A model generated the notes under the pieces. The model was not told the origin of the DNA, searched no databases, and saw only the letters and a list, made by a program, of their open reading frames with translations. Positions 1-7,302 of a stretch of DNA of 7,302 nt are shown here, one piece after another. Numbering within the stretch: position 1 is the first letter of the stretch; every line of letters begins with the position of its first letter. The stretch lies in assembly GCA_007119305.1 (NCBI GenBank), contig SKPY01000087.1, forward strand, positions 1 through 7,302, given 5' to 3'. Position numbers and translations under genes: made by a program. Source of the DNA: Nitriliruptorales bacterium. Its GTDB lineage: Bacteria; Actinomycetota; Nitriliruptoria; Euzebyales; Egibacteraceae.

Positions 1-7
1 CCACGAG

Positions 8-23
8 CAGGGGTGAGCCCCTG
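8..23 (-). terminator. Second hairpin downstream of the HD phosphohydrolase gene
   Basis: A perfect 6-bp stem, CAGGGG at 8-13 with CCCCTG at 18-23, closes a 4-nt loop. It lies beyond the larger palindrome and within 50 nt of the HD gene stop codon. It may act with that hairpin as a tandem terminator for minus-strand transcription. There is no T-tract after it, and a six-pair stem can arise by chance in DNA this GC-rich. Confidence 0.3.
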
Positions 24-28
24 GCGGC

Positions 29-52
29 CGGCCGCCCCGCGCGGGGCGGCCG
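29..52 (-). terminator. Strong GC-rich hairpin after the HD phosphohydrolase gene
   Basis: A perfect 24-bp palindrome: ten base pairs (29-38 with 43-52) around GCGC at 39-42. It begins 3 nt after the HD gene stop codon, read on the minus strand. The position fits a transcription terminator or an mRNA 3'-end stabiliser. There is no U-tract on either side, so it would be the U-less hairpin type often proposed in high-GC Actinobacteria. A perfect palindrome is symmetric, so it could also block transcripts arriving from the other side. Confidence 0.5.
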
Positions 53-55
53 CCC

Positions 56-2230
56 TCAGCGGCGCACCCGGGTGCTGCCGGTGCCGTCCTGCCCCGCGTC
101 CGGCTCCAGGGCGGGCGGGATCGCACCGTCGTCTTCGCCCCCCATCGCCACCGGGGACGGCGGACGCTCGTGTGCGGCCTTCGGGTAGGCGATCCGTGGG
201 TGGTAGACGCCGACGAGCGTCTCGATGAACGACTCCTGGACGCTGTTCAGCTCCGCGAACGTCAGCGCCGCCTCATCGAGCTGACCGTCCTCGACACGCT
301 CCGCGACGAGGGTGTGCACGATCTCCTCGAGGTCGGCGCGGGACAGGTTGCGGTTGGTGAGCGCCGAAGCGCGGCTGGCCCCCTCGCAGCAGTCGGCCAG
401 CATGAGCACCGCCATCTCCTTGGTGTGCGGCTTGCGGCCCTTGTAGCGGAAGTGCGTCTCGTCGATGTGCTCCGCGCTGCCCGCCTGCTCGACGGCGATG
501 CGGTAGAAGTAGGTCACCAGCGTGGTCCCGTGGTGGGTGGCGATGCCGTCGACGACCTCAGGCGGAAGCCGGTGCGCCCGGGCCATCTCGATCCCGTCGG
601 TCACGTGCTCCTGGATGATGACGGCCGACACCCGCGGCTCGAGCTCGTCGTGGGGGTTGGCGATGCCGAACTGGTTCTCGACGAAGAAGTACGGGCGGCG
701 GACCTTGCCGATGTCGTGGTAGAGCGCCGCGACGCTGCCGAGCAGGCCGTCCGCCCCGATCGCCCGGCAGGCGCGCTCGACCATGGTCGACACCATGATC
801 GAGTGGTTGTAGCTGCCGAGCGCCTTCTGCTCGAGCTCGCGGAGCAGCGGGTGGTTCCGGTCGGCGAGGTCGAGCAGGCTCGTCGCGGTCAGGATCCCGA
901 ACACCGACTCGAGGAAGGGCAGGCTGCCCATCACGATGACCGCGCTGACGATGCCGTTCAGCAGCCCGGCGGCGGCGGCGAGCGGGATCGCCTCCACGCC
1001 GAGGAACACCCCTGCGCAGACGGACGCGAGCGCGACGTAGCCGAGCGTGGTCTTGCCCGCGGCCCGGCGCAGGTCGCCCCGGGCCGACAGTCGTGAGACG
1101 AGCGGCACGCTGCCCAGCGCCGCGACCGCGGCGAACACCACGACGGCCGGCTCCGCCGGCATCGTGAACGCCACGAGCGCGGTCGTCGGGATCGTCATCA
1201 GGACGCCGATGGGCGGGTCGAAGAGGATCGTCGCGAGCATCGCGAGCGCGCCCACCGGGACGATGAACAGCCACGCGGAGCCCTCGAACGGCACGAGCCG
1301 CACGGCCTCGAGCGTGACCGCGAGCAGGAGGAACAGCACCGACAGCAGGAGCACCCGCCGCGTCGAGCCCCACACCCGCCGCCGGTAGGTGCGCAGGTAG
1401 CTGACCACGGCGAGGACGACCACGAGGGTGAGCAGGAACACGCGCAGCATGGCGCGCCACGGCTCGCTGCCCTCGAGGCCCCGGGTGCGCAGCGCCGCGT
1501 ACTGCACCTCGTCGACAGGCTCGCCTGCCGTCACGATCGGGCTGCCCCGATGGTAGATCCGCTGGACCTCGGAGACCTCGCCCGCGGCCTGCTGCTGCTC
1601 CTCCGCGGTCGCCACGGGGTCCTCGCGCACGGTGGGCCGCAGGGCATCGCTGATGATCGGCCCGACGACGTGCTGGTCGGCGTCCATGGGGAAGTCGCGC
1701 ACCGACAGGGCCTGGCTGAGACGCCGGGTCTGGTAGTCCTCGAGGCGGTCCTCGCGGATGCTCTCGAGGGCCAGCTGCTGGGCCACCTGCTCGGCCTGGT
1801 CGGCCACCCGCTCGAGCTGGCTGTCGGACAGCCCGGTCAGCACGCGCAGCCCCTCGTCGTCGAGCACGGGCAGGCGTTCGCGCAGGGCCTGCATCTGCTC
1901 ACTGCGGGTGAGGTCGTCGCCCTCCCGCAGGTCCTTGGCGGCTGCGAACGAGTCACGCACCTGCTCGACGATGGCCGCGCGGGCCTCGTCGTCGTCGGCG
2001 AGCACCGGCTGGACGGCCCGGGCCGCGTCGCGCCGTGCGCGCTCGGTCGCCTCCGGGTCCACCACCTGGATGGTGTCCGGCGCGACGATCGTGCGGGGCG
2101 ACGGCTCGCCGACCCGGATGGGCTGGTCCTGCAGGAACGCGGTCACGCTGAGAATCAGCGGGACCCCCACGAGCGCCACGAGCGCGGCGATCGTGCGGGT
2201 GAGCCACTCGGGTGACTTCTGCGTCGTCAC
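56..2230 (-). CDS. pgpH: PgpH-type 7TM-HD phosphohydrolase (probable cyclic di-AMP phosphodiesterase)
   Basis: Probable membrane phosphodiesterase that hydrolyses the second messenger cyclic di-AMP. Order (724-aa form): short cytoplasmic N-terminus; one helix at about 12-32; an extracytoplasmic 7TMR-HDED-type domain at about 35-258; seven predicted helices between about 261 and 440; then a cytoplasmic HD domain. Metal-binding candidates are visible: H476 in YNHS, H505 and D506 in YHDIGK, H542, H566-H567 in HHGT, and D613 in LADCCE. The 29- and 37-residue gaps between the first three match my memory of Listeria PgpH. The last 40 residues are Pro/Gly/acid-rich and look disordered. The start is uncertain. 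I prefer GTG at 2230, which has AGGTAGGT upstream and puts the first helix near the N-terminus. ATG at 2332 and ATG at 2368 are in frame and would add 34 or 46 Pro/Arg-rich residues. The family is clear; the substrate is inferred. Confidence 0.9.
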   Translation of the reverse strand: MTTQKSPEWLTRTIAALVALVGVPLILSVTAFLQDQPIRVGEPSPRTIVAPDTIQVVDPEATERARRDAARAVQPVLADDDEARAAIVEQVRDSFAAAKDLREGDDLTRSEQMQALRERLPVLDDEGLRVLTGLSDSQLERVADQAEQVAQQLALESIREDRLEDYQTRRLSQALSVRDFPMDADQHVVGPIISDALRPTVREDPVATAEEQQQAAGEVSEVQRIYHRGSPIVTAGEPVDEVQYAALRTRGLEGSEPWRAMLRVFLLTLVVVLAVVSYLRTYRRRVWGSTRRVLLLSVLFLLLAVTLEAVRLVPFEGSAWLFIVPVGALAMLATILFDPPIGVLMTIPTTALVAFTMPAEPAVVVFAAVAALGSVPLVSRLSARGDLRRAAGKTTLGYVALASVCAGVFLGVEAIPLAAAAGLLNGIVSAVIVMGSLPFLESVFGILTATSLLDLADRNHPLLRELEQKALGSYNHSIMVSTMVERACRAIGADGLLGSVAALYHDIGKVRRPYFFVENQFGIANPHDELEPRVSAVIIQEHVTDGIEMARAHRLPPEVVDGIATHHGTTLVTYFYRIAVEQAGSAEHIDETHFRYKGRKPHTKEMAVLMLADCCEGASRASALTNRNLSRADLEEIVHTLVAERVEDGQLDEAALTFAELNSVQESFIETLVGVYHPRIAYPKAAHERPPSPVAMGGEDDGAIPPALEPDAGQDGTGSTRVRR

Positions 2231-2330
2231 GGGCTGGTGACCTACCTGACGGGCGGGAGCGGGCGAGCTCCCGGGCTGGCGCTGGAGCAGGTCGCGAACG
2301 GGCGCAGGGTCAGGCCTCGACCCCACGACC

Positions 2331-2336
2331 ATCGTA
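2331..2336 (-). promoter_or_regulatory. Possible -10 box for the HD phosphohydrolase gene
   Basis: On the minus strand 2336-2331 reads TACGAT, a good match to the TAnnnT -10 consensus. It predicts a transcript start near 2324, giving a leader of about 95 nt to the GTG at 2230. The box overlaps the in-frame ATG at 2332, which argues against that codon as the start if the box is real. A second candidate, TACCGT, lies at 2365-2360. Neither has a clear -35 element. The alternative is read-through from the small membrane-protein gene upstream. Confidence 0.3.
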
Positions 2337-2485
2337 CGTCGACGGCATGGCGGACCATGACGGTACACCCCGAGCGGGCCGCCCGCGCGTGCACGAACCC
2401 CACGACGGCGGTCGTATCCGGCCTGCCGCCGGTGGCCGCCGGCAGCCCGTGCGTGCGGCGCGCGTCCGCGGGCGCGGCTGTGCTG

Positions 2486-2893
2486 TCAGGCGGGCACGCC
2501 GACCTGCCAGGCGCGGGCCGTGAGCCCGAAGATGACGAGCCCCACGACTGCGAAGACCGTGTGGGGCGCGTAGCGGCCCTCCCGGGCCCACTTGTGGCCG
2601 ACGAAGAGCACGACGAGCGGGAAGCCGGCCCCGTACAGCAGATGGAAGCTGACGTCGAACGCGCTCTCGTCGCCCGGCAGCCGGCCGGCACCCAGCGCAG
2701 AGCGGGTCAGCAGCGCCATGCCGAGGAGGAACTGCGCCACCAGCAGGAGCTGCGCCACGGACACGACCCGCCAGAACGTGGGGGTCTCGCTGTAGCCGAG
2801 CAGCCGCAGCGCGAGCGACCAGAAGCAGATCGCCGCCCAGCTGCCGATGATGATGAAGCCCAGGACGTGGCCGTGGAGCTGCACGAGGTCCAT
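2486..2893 (-). CDS. Small four-helix membrane protein of unknown function
   Basis: I do not recognise this 135-aa protein. It has four predicted membrane helices, at about 9-29, 42-63, 83-100 and 111-128, and no signal peptide or soluble domain. Histidines sit at or in helices: H7 and H9 at the start of the first, H84 in the third, H100 at the end of the third, and H111 at the start of the fourth. This could fit a small b-type cytochrome or other metal-binding membrane protein, but that is inference, and no CxxC or CxxCH motif is present. Hydrophobic segments alternate regularly with charged loops, and the only stop is at the end, so it looks like a real gene. It shares a strand with the downstream HD gene, 255 bp away by my preferred start. 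It diverges from the ABC-F gene. The ATG at 2893 fits a leaderless transcript. Confidence 0.75.
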   Translation of the reverse strand: MDLVQLHGHVLGFIIIGSWAAICFWSLALRLLGYSETPTFWRVVSVAQLLLVAQFLLGMALLTRSALGAGRLPGDESAFDVSFHLLYGAGFPLVVLFVGHKWAREGRYAPHTVFAVVGLVIFGLTARAWQVGVPA

Positions 2894-2900
2894 CCGCCGC

Positions 2901-2906
2901 AGCGTA
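2901..2906 (-). promoter_or_regulatory. -10 box for the small membrane protein gene (leaderless type)
   Basis: On the minus strand 2906-2901 reads TACGCT (TAnnnT), preceded by GGA. Seven nt separate it from the ATG at 2893, so transcription would start at or one base before the start codon. There is no Shine-Dalgarno sequence at a usable distance. At the expected -35 distance only a weak TTCGGC (2930-2925, 18-nt spacer) is seen. Confidence 0.5.
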
Positions 2907-2977
2907 TCCGCCGCCTCGCGCGGTGCCGAATTCGGGTTGGGTCCGGGGTGCGCGGGCGCGGCCGCCGCCCGCCCGGC

Positions 2978-2983
2978 TACCCT
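2978..2983 (+). promoter_or_regulatory. -10 box for the ABC-F gene (leaderless type)
   Basis: TACCCT matches the TAnnnT -10 consensus and is followed by 8 nt before the ATG at 2992. The predicted transcript start, 2990-2992, coincides with the start codon. The sequence just before the ATG has no purine-rich ribosome-binding site. No -35 element is recognisable. The box also decides the start: the in-frame ATG at 2923 lies upstream of it and would not be transcribed from this promoter. Confidence 0.5.
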
Positions 2984-2991
2984 TGCGGGCG

Positions 2992-4974
<1,983 letters not shown>

Positions 4975-4979
4975 CCCCC

Positions 4980-5000
4980 GCGCCGGCCGGGCACCGGCGC
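4980..5000 (+). terminator. Weak hairpin after the ABC-F gene
   Basis: A 7-bp stem, GCGCCGG at 4980-4986 with CCGGCGC at 4994-5000, and a 7-nt loop start 5 nt after the ABC-F stop codon. There is no T-tract. The position suits a terminator separating this gene from the exporter, but stems like this arise easily by chance at this base composition. Confidence 0.3.
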
Positions 5001-5030
5001 CGTGCCGCCGCGCGGGAGCGCAGCGACTTC

Positions 5031-5057
5031 TTGGGCGGTTGCGGGACGTGCGATCCT
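5031..5057 (+). promoter_or_regulatory. Possible promoter of the ABC exporter gene (leaderless type)
   Basis: TTGGGC at 5031-5036 and GATCCT at 5052-5057 are separated by 15 nt. GATCCT keeps only the conserved A at position 2 and T at position 6 of TAnnnT. Exactly 6 nt follow before the ATG at 5064, the spacing for transcription starting on the start codon. No ribosome-binding site is seen. This is the weakest of the three leaderless-type sites; read-through from the ABC-F gene is an alternative. Confidence 0.35.
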
Positions 5058-5063
5058 GGGCGC

Positions 5064-6962
5064 ATGGACATGCAACCCCGCTGGGCGTCGGGCATGCGCC
5101 CCGGCACCGCGGCGGTGCGACGCGGCCTGGCGCAGCCCGGCAAGGGCGAGCGGCTGCCGCCGGGCCTGGTCACCCGGGTGTGGAACGAGTTCGCGCGGCC
5201 CTACTGGAAGCGGCTGGTGGCGTTCCTGCTCGCGATCCTCGCGGCGTCCGGGCTCGCCGTGCTGCCGCCGGTGCTGTTCGGGATGCTCATCGACCACGGG
5301 GTGCTGCAGGAGGACTTCCGCATGGTCACCCTGCTGGCGCTCGCCGCCGTCGCCGTCGCGATCGGCGCCGCAGGGGCGTCGCTGCTCCAGCGCTGGCTGT
5401 CCGCCTACATCGGCGAGCGCCTCATCTACGACCTGCGCCGGCGCCTGTTCGACCACGTCCAGCGGATGCCCATCGCGTTCTTCACCCGGACGCAGACCGG
5501 TGCCCTGATCAGCCGCATGAACAACGACGTCGTCGGTGCCCAGCAGGCGGTGACCGGCACGTTCGGGTCCGTGGCGGCGAACGTCGTGCAGCTCGGCGCG
5601 GCACTCGTGGTCATGATCTCGATCGAGTGGCGGCTGACCCTGCTCGTGCTCGCGGTGCTGCCGCTGTTCATCCTCCCGGCACGGCGGGTCGGCCAGCGCC
5701 TGCAGAAGCTGACCCGCGAGGGCATGGAGCTGAACGCGCGGATGAACAACCGGATGACCGAGCGCTTCAACGTCGCGGGGGCGATGCTCGTCAAGCTGTT
5801 CGGCCGGTACGGCGAGGAGACCGGGCAGTTCGCCGACAAGTCCCGGCGGGTCGCCGACATCGGCGTGAAGCAGGCCCTCGTCGGGCGCATGTTCTTCGTG
5901 ACGCTCGGGTTCGTCGGCGCGCTCGGCGTGGCGATCGTCTACCTCGTCGGGGGTCGCCTCGCGATCACGAGCCCCGACTTCACGCCGGGCAACATCGTGA
6001 CCTTCGCGGGGCTCGTCACGATGGCCTACAACCCGCTGTCGGCGCTCACGAACGCCCGGGTGGAGATCATGACCGCCCTCGTGTCGTTCGACCGGGTGTT
6101 CGAGATCCTCGACGTCACCCACCCGATCGCCGAGCGGCCGGACGCGGTCGAGCTCACGGCCCCGCAGGGTCGGGTCGAGTTCGAGCAGGTGTGGTTCGCC
6201 TACCCGGCGGCGGGAGCGGGCGCGCTCGCCTCGCTGGAGGAGGTCGAGGCGGCGCCGAAGCAGGCGCGTCCGGAGCCGGTGCTGCGCGGGGTGTCCTTCG
6301 TCGCCGAGCCGGGGCAGACCGTCGCCCTCGTCGGCCCGAGCGGCGCGGGCAAGACGACCATGCTCAACCTCGTGCCGCGCCTGTACGACGTCACCTCGGG
6401 TGCGGTGCGCGTCGACGGGTACGACGTCCGCGACCTGACCCTGGAGTCGTTGGCCGCGGCGGTGGGCGTGGTCGCGCAGGATCCGCACCTGTTCCACGAC
6501 ACGATCCGCTCGAACCTGCGCTACGCGCGCCCCGACGCCTCCGACGCCGAGCTCGAAGACGTCTGCCGGGCCGCCCAGATCCACCGCGTCATCGCCGCGC
6601 TGCCCGACGGCTACGACACCGTCGTCGGGGAGCGGGGCTACCGCCTGTCCGGGGGGGAGAAGCAGCGTCTCGCCATCGCGCGGATGCTCCTGAAGGACCC
6701 GGCGATCGTGCTGCTCGACGAGGCGACCAGCCACCTCGACAGCGAGAACGAGGTCGCCGTCCAGCGGGCCCTGGCCACTGCGCTCGTCGGCCGCACCTCG
6801 CTCGTCATCGCGCACCGGCTGTCGACGATCGTCGAGGCCGACCTCATCCTCGTCGTGGAGGCGGGGCGCATCGTGCAGGCGGGTCCCCACGCCGACCTCG
6901 TCCACGCCGAGGGCCTCTACGGCCATCTGTTCCGCACCCAGTTCGGCCGCGTCACCGCCTGA
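5064..6962 (+). CDS. ABC exporter, fused permease and ATPase half-transporter
   Basis: A 632-aa type IV (exporter) half-transporter that should dimerise in the cytoplasmic membrane and use ATP to export a lipid, drug or similar molecule; the substrate cannot be read from the sequence. A basic cytoplasmic N-terminus of about 48 residues precedes a six-helix domain, with helices near 51-76, 88-108, 167-187, 191-205, 275-298 and 309-328. The ATPase domain has A-loop Y380, Walker A GPSGAGKTT at 424-432, Q-loop Q472, signature LSGGEKQR at 528-535, Walker B IVLLDEAT at 548-555, and H-loop H584. All catalytic residues are present. An Ala/Glu-rich insertion at about 381-404 separates the A-loop from the Walker A strand; I recall similar SLASLE-type inserts in other actinobacterial exporters. 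The ATG at 5064 is preferred to 4911, which lies inside the ABC-F gene and adds a non-homologous Arg-rich stretch. ATG at 5070 is also possible. Confidence 0.93.
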   Translation: MDMQPRWASGMRPGTAAVRRGLAQPGKGERLPPGLVTRVWNEFARPYWKRLVAFLLAILAASGLAVLPPVLFGMLIDHGVLQEDFRMVTLLALAAVAVAIGAAGASLLQRWLSAYIGERLIYDLRRRLFDHVQRMPIAFFTRTQTGALISRMNNDVVGAQQAVTGTFGSVAANVVQLGAALVVMISIEWRLTLLVLAVLPLFILPARRVGQRLQKLTREGMELNARMNNRMTERFNVAGAMLVKLFGRYGEETGQFADKSRRVADIGVKQALVGRMFFVTLGFVGALGVAIVYLVGGRLAITSPDFTPGNIVTFAGLVTMAYNPLSALTNARVEIMTALVSFDRVFEILDVTHPIAERPDAVELTAPQGRVEFEQVWFAYPAAGAGALASLEEVEAAPKQARPEPVLRGVSFVAEPGQTVALVGPSGAGKTTMLNLVPRLYDVTSGAVRVDGYDVRDLTLESLAAAVGVVAQDPHLFHDTIRSNLRYARPDASDAELEDVCRAAQIHRVIAALPDGYDTVVGERGYRLSGGEKQRLAIARMLLKDPAIVLLDEATSHLDSENEVAVQRALATALVGRTSLVIAHRLSTIVEADLILVVEAGRIVQAGPHADLVHAEGLYGHLFRTQFGRVTA

Positions 6963-6966
6963 CCCG

Positions 6967-6990
6967 GCCCCGCGTGGCCGCAGGCGGGGC
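6967..6990 (+). terminator. Hairpin after the ABC exporter gene
   Basis: GCCCCGC at 6967-6973 pairs with GCGGGGC at 6984-6990 around a 10-nt loop, starting 4 nt after the exporter stop codon. No T-tract follows. It may terminate the exporter transcript, which would leave the T-rich hairpin at 7089 free for another role. Confidence 0.35.
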
Positions 6991-7047
6991 GCCGGTGCCG
7001 CGCGGCCCATGTGGTCCGAGGGGAGCCTGCGGGCGGCTTGCGGTCGG

Positions 7048-7077
7048 TTCGTGGGTGCGTGGCGCGGCGGGTACACT
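7048..7077 (+). promoter_or_regulatory. Promoter upstream of gltB
   Basis: The -10 box TACACT at 7072-7077, preceded by GGG, matches TAnnnT well and is the strongest such box in the window. The candidate -35 TTCGTG at 7048-7053, with an 18-nt spacer, keeps only the leading TT of TTGACA. Transcription would start near 7083-7086, giving a leader of about 66-69 nt before the gltB ATG. I saw no clear nitrogen-regulator operator beside it. Confidence 0.55.
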
Positions 7078-7088
7078 GCGCGGCGAGC

Positions 7089-7126
7089 AACGGCGCTCCC
7101 GGACACCCGGAGCGCCGTTTTGTTGT
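7089..7126 (+). terminator. Intrinsic terminator in the gltB upstream region (possible attenuator)
   Basis: An 11-bp stem pairs 7089-7099 with 7109-7119 without a mismatch and ends in a 9-nt loop at 7100-7108. The 3' arm runs into a T-rich tract (TTTTGTTGT at 7118-7126). It is the only hairpin in the window with a classic T-tract. It lies after the probable gltB start site (about 7084) and before the ATG at 7152, so it would be in the gltB leader. It could be an attenuator. It could instead be the terminator of the exporter transcript, in which case the promoter call just before it may be wrong or the promoter may tolerate read-through. Confidence 0.7.
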
Positions 7127-7140
7127 CTCCGGCAGGAGTC

Positions 7141-7145
7141 GAGGA
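7141..7145 (+). promoter_or_regulatory. Ribosome-binding site of gltB
   Basis: GAGGA ends 6 nt before the ATG at 7152, a normal Shine-Dalgarno distance. A second purine run, AGGAG at 7134-7138, is 13 nt away and rather far; its GGAG could pair with CTCC at 7127-7130 in a small hairpin. The three complete plus- or minus-strand genes with leaderless-type promoters lack such a site, so gltB appears to be translated from a conventional leader. Confidence 0.55.
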
Positions 7146-7151
7146 TCCCTC

Positions 7152-7302
7152 ATGACGACGACTGGCCTGTACGACCCCGCCCTCGAGCGCGACGCCTGCG
7201 GCATCGGGTTCGTCGCGGACGCGTCCGGCCGCGCCTCGCGCGGCATCGTCGAGGCCGCCCTGGAGGGCCTGTGCCGCGTGAAGCACCGGGGCGCGGTCGC
7301 GG
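7152..7302 (+). CDS. gltB: Glutamate synthase large subunit, N-terminal fragment (cut by window edge)
   Basis: The first 50 codons of the glutamine amidotransferase domain of glutamate synthase, which transfers the amide nitrogen of glutamine to 2-oxoglutarate to make glutamate. The reading begins MTTTGLYDPALERDACGIGF. DACGIGF is the signature of this family; C16 (codon 7197-7199) should be the N-terminal nucleophile exposed when a 15-residue propeptide is removed. Further family matches are the GxASRGIVEAAL stretch and VKHRGAV near the right edge. The full protein is normally about 1,500 residues, so over 95% lies beyond the window. A class II amidotransferase such as PurF is less likely, because the short propeptide and the sequence after the Cys fit GltB. 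A ribosome-binding site and promoter-like sequence precede it. gltD would be expected downstream but is not visible. Confidence 0.9.
   Translation, partial: MTTTGLYDPALERDACGIGFVADASGRASRGIVEAALEGLCRVKHRGAVA

Noticed and set aside
170..1096. A 308-codon plus-strand open frame opposite the HD domain and membrane region.
   Set aside because: Antisense to conserved HD motifs. It has no domain, no membrane segments and no supporting start site.
2428..2443. A 5-bp GCCGG/CCGGC stem between the small membrane protein gene and the HD gene.
   Set aside because: Too short, no T-tract, and about 40 nt past the stop codon; such stems are common by chance at this GC content.
7120..7155. A 12-codon frame starting with TTG in the gltB leader and ending in a TGA that overlaps the gltB ATG.
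   Set aside because: The start lies in the terminator T-tract with no ribosome-binding site, and the frame has no run of regulatory codons; chance is the best explanation.

Overview
The window looks like chromosomal DNA from a high-GC actinobacterium, possibly a deep-branching lineage. G+C is very high by eye, codons strongly prefer G or C at the third position, and several genes begin at or next to a TAnnnT -10 box with no Shine-Dalgarno sequence, as in leaderless actinobacterial transcripts. No mobile element, CRISPR array, tRNA or rRNA is visible. Nearly all the sequence is accounted for by five genes.

Left part, minus strand (about 1-2893). A 7TM-HD phosphohydrolase of the PgpH type, the family that degrades cyclic di-AMP, occupies about 56-2230. 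Two GC-rich hairpins lie directly after its stop codon. Upstream of it on the same strand is a small four-helix membrane protein of unknown function (2486-2893). The gap between the two genes (2231-2485) shows only a possible promoter and an uncertain N-terminal extension of the HD gene.

Middle and right, plus strand (2992-6962). The small membrane protein gene and an ABC-F ATPase gene (2992-4974) diverge from a 98-bp region with a leaderless-type promoter for each. An 89-bp gap with a weak hairpin follows, then a complete half-size ABC exporter (5064-6962). The two ABC proteins are functionally unrelated: the ABC-F protein has no membrane domain and belongs to the ribosome-associated class, while the second is a membrane exporter.

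Right edge (6963-7302). An intergenic region of 189 bp holds a hairpin after the exporter, a good -10 box (7072-7077), and a textbook intrinsic terminator (7089-7126) between that box and the start of gltB. gltB, the glutamate synthase large subunit, begins at 7152 and is cut by the window edge. The terminator inside the presumed gltB leader is the most interesting signal here. I found no convincing evidence of a previously undescribed multi-gene system; these are mostly ordinary housekeeping and transport genes.
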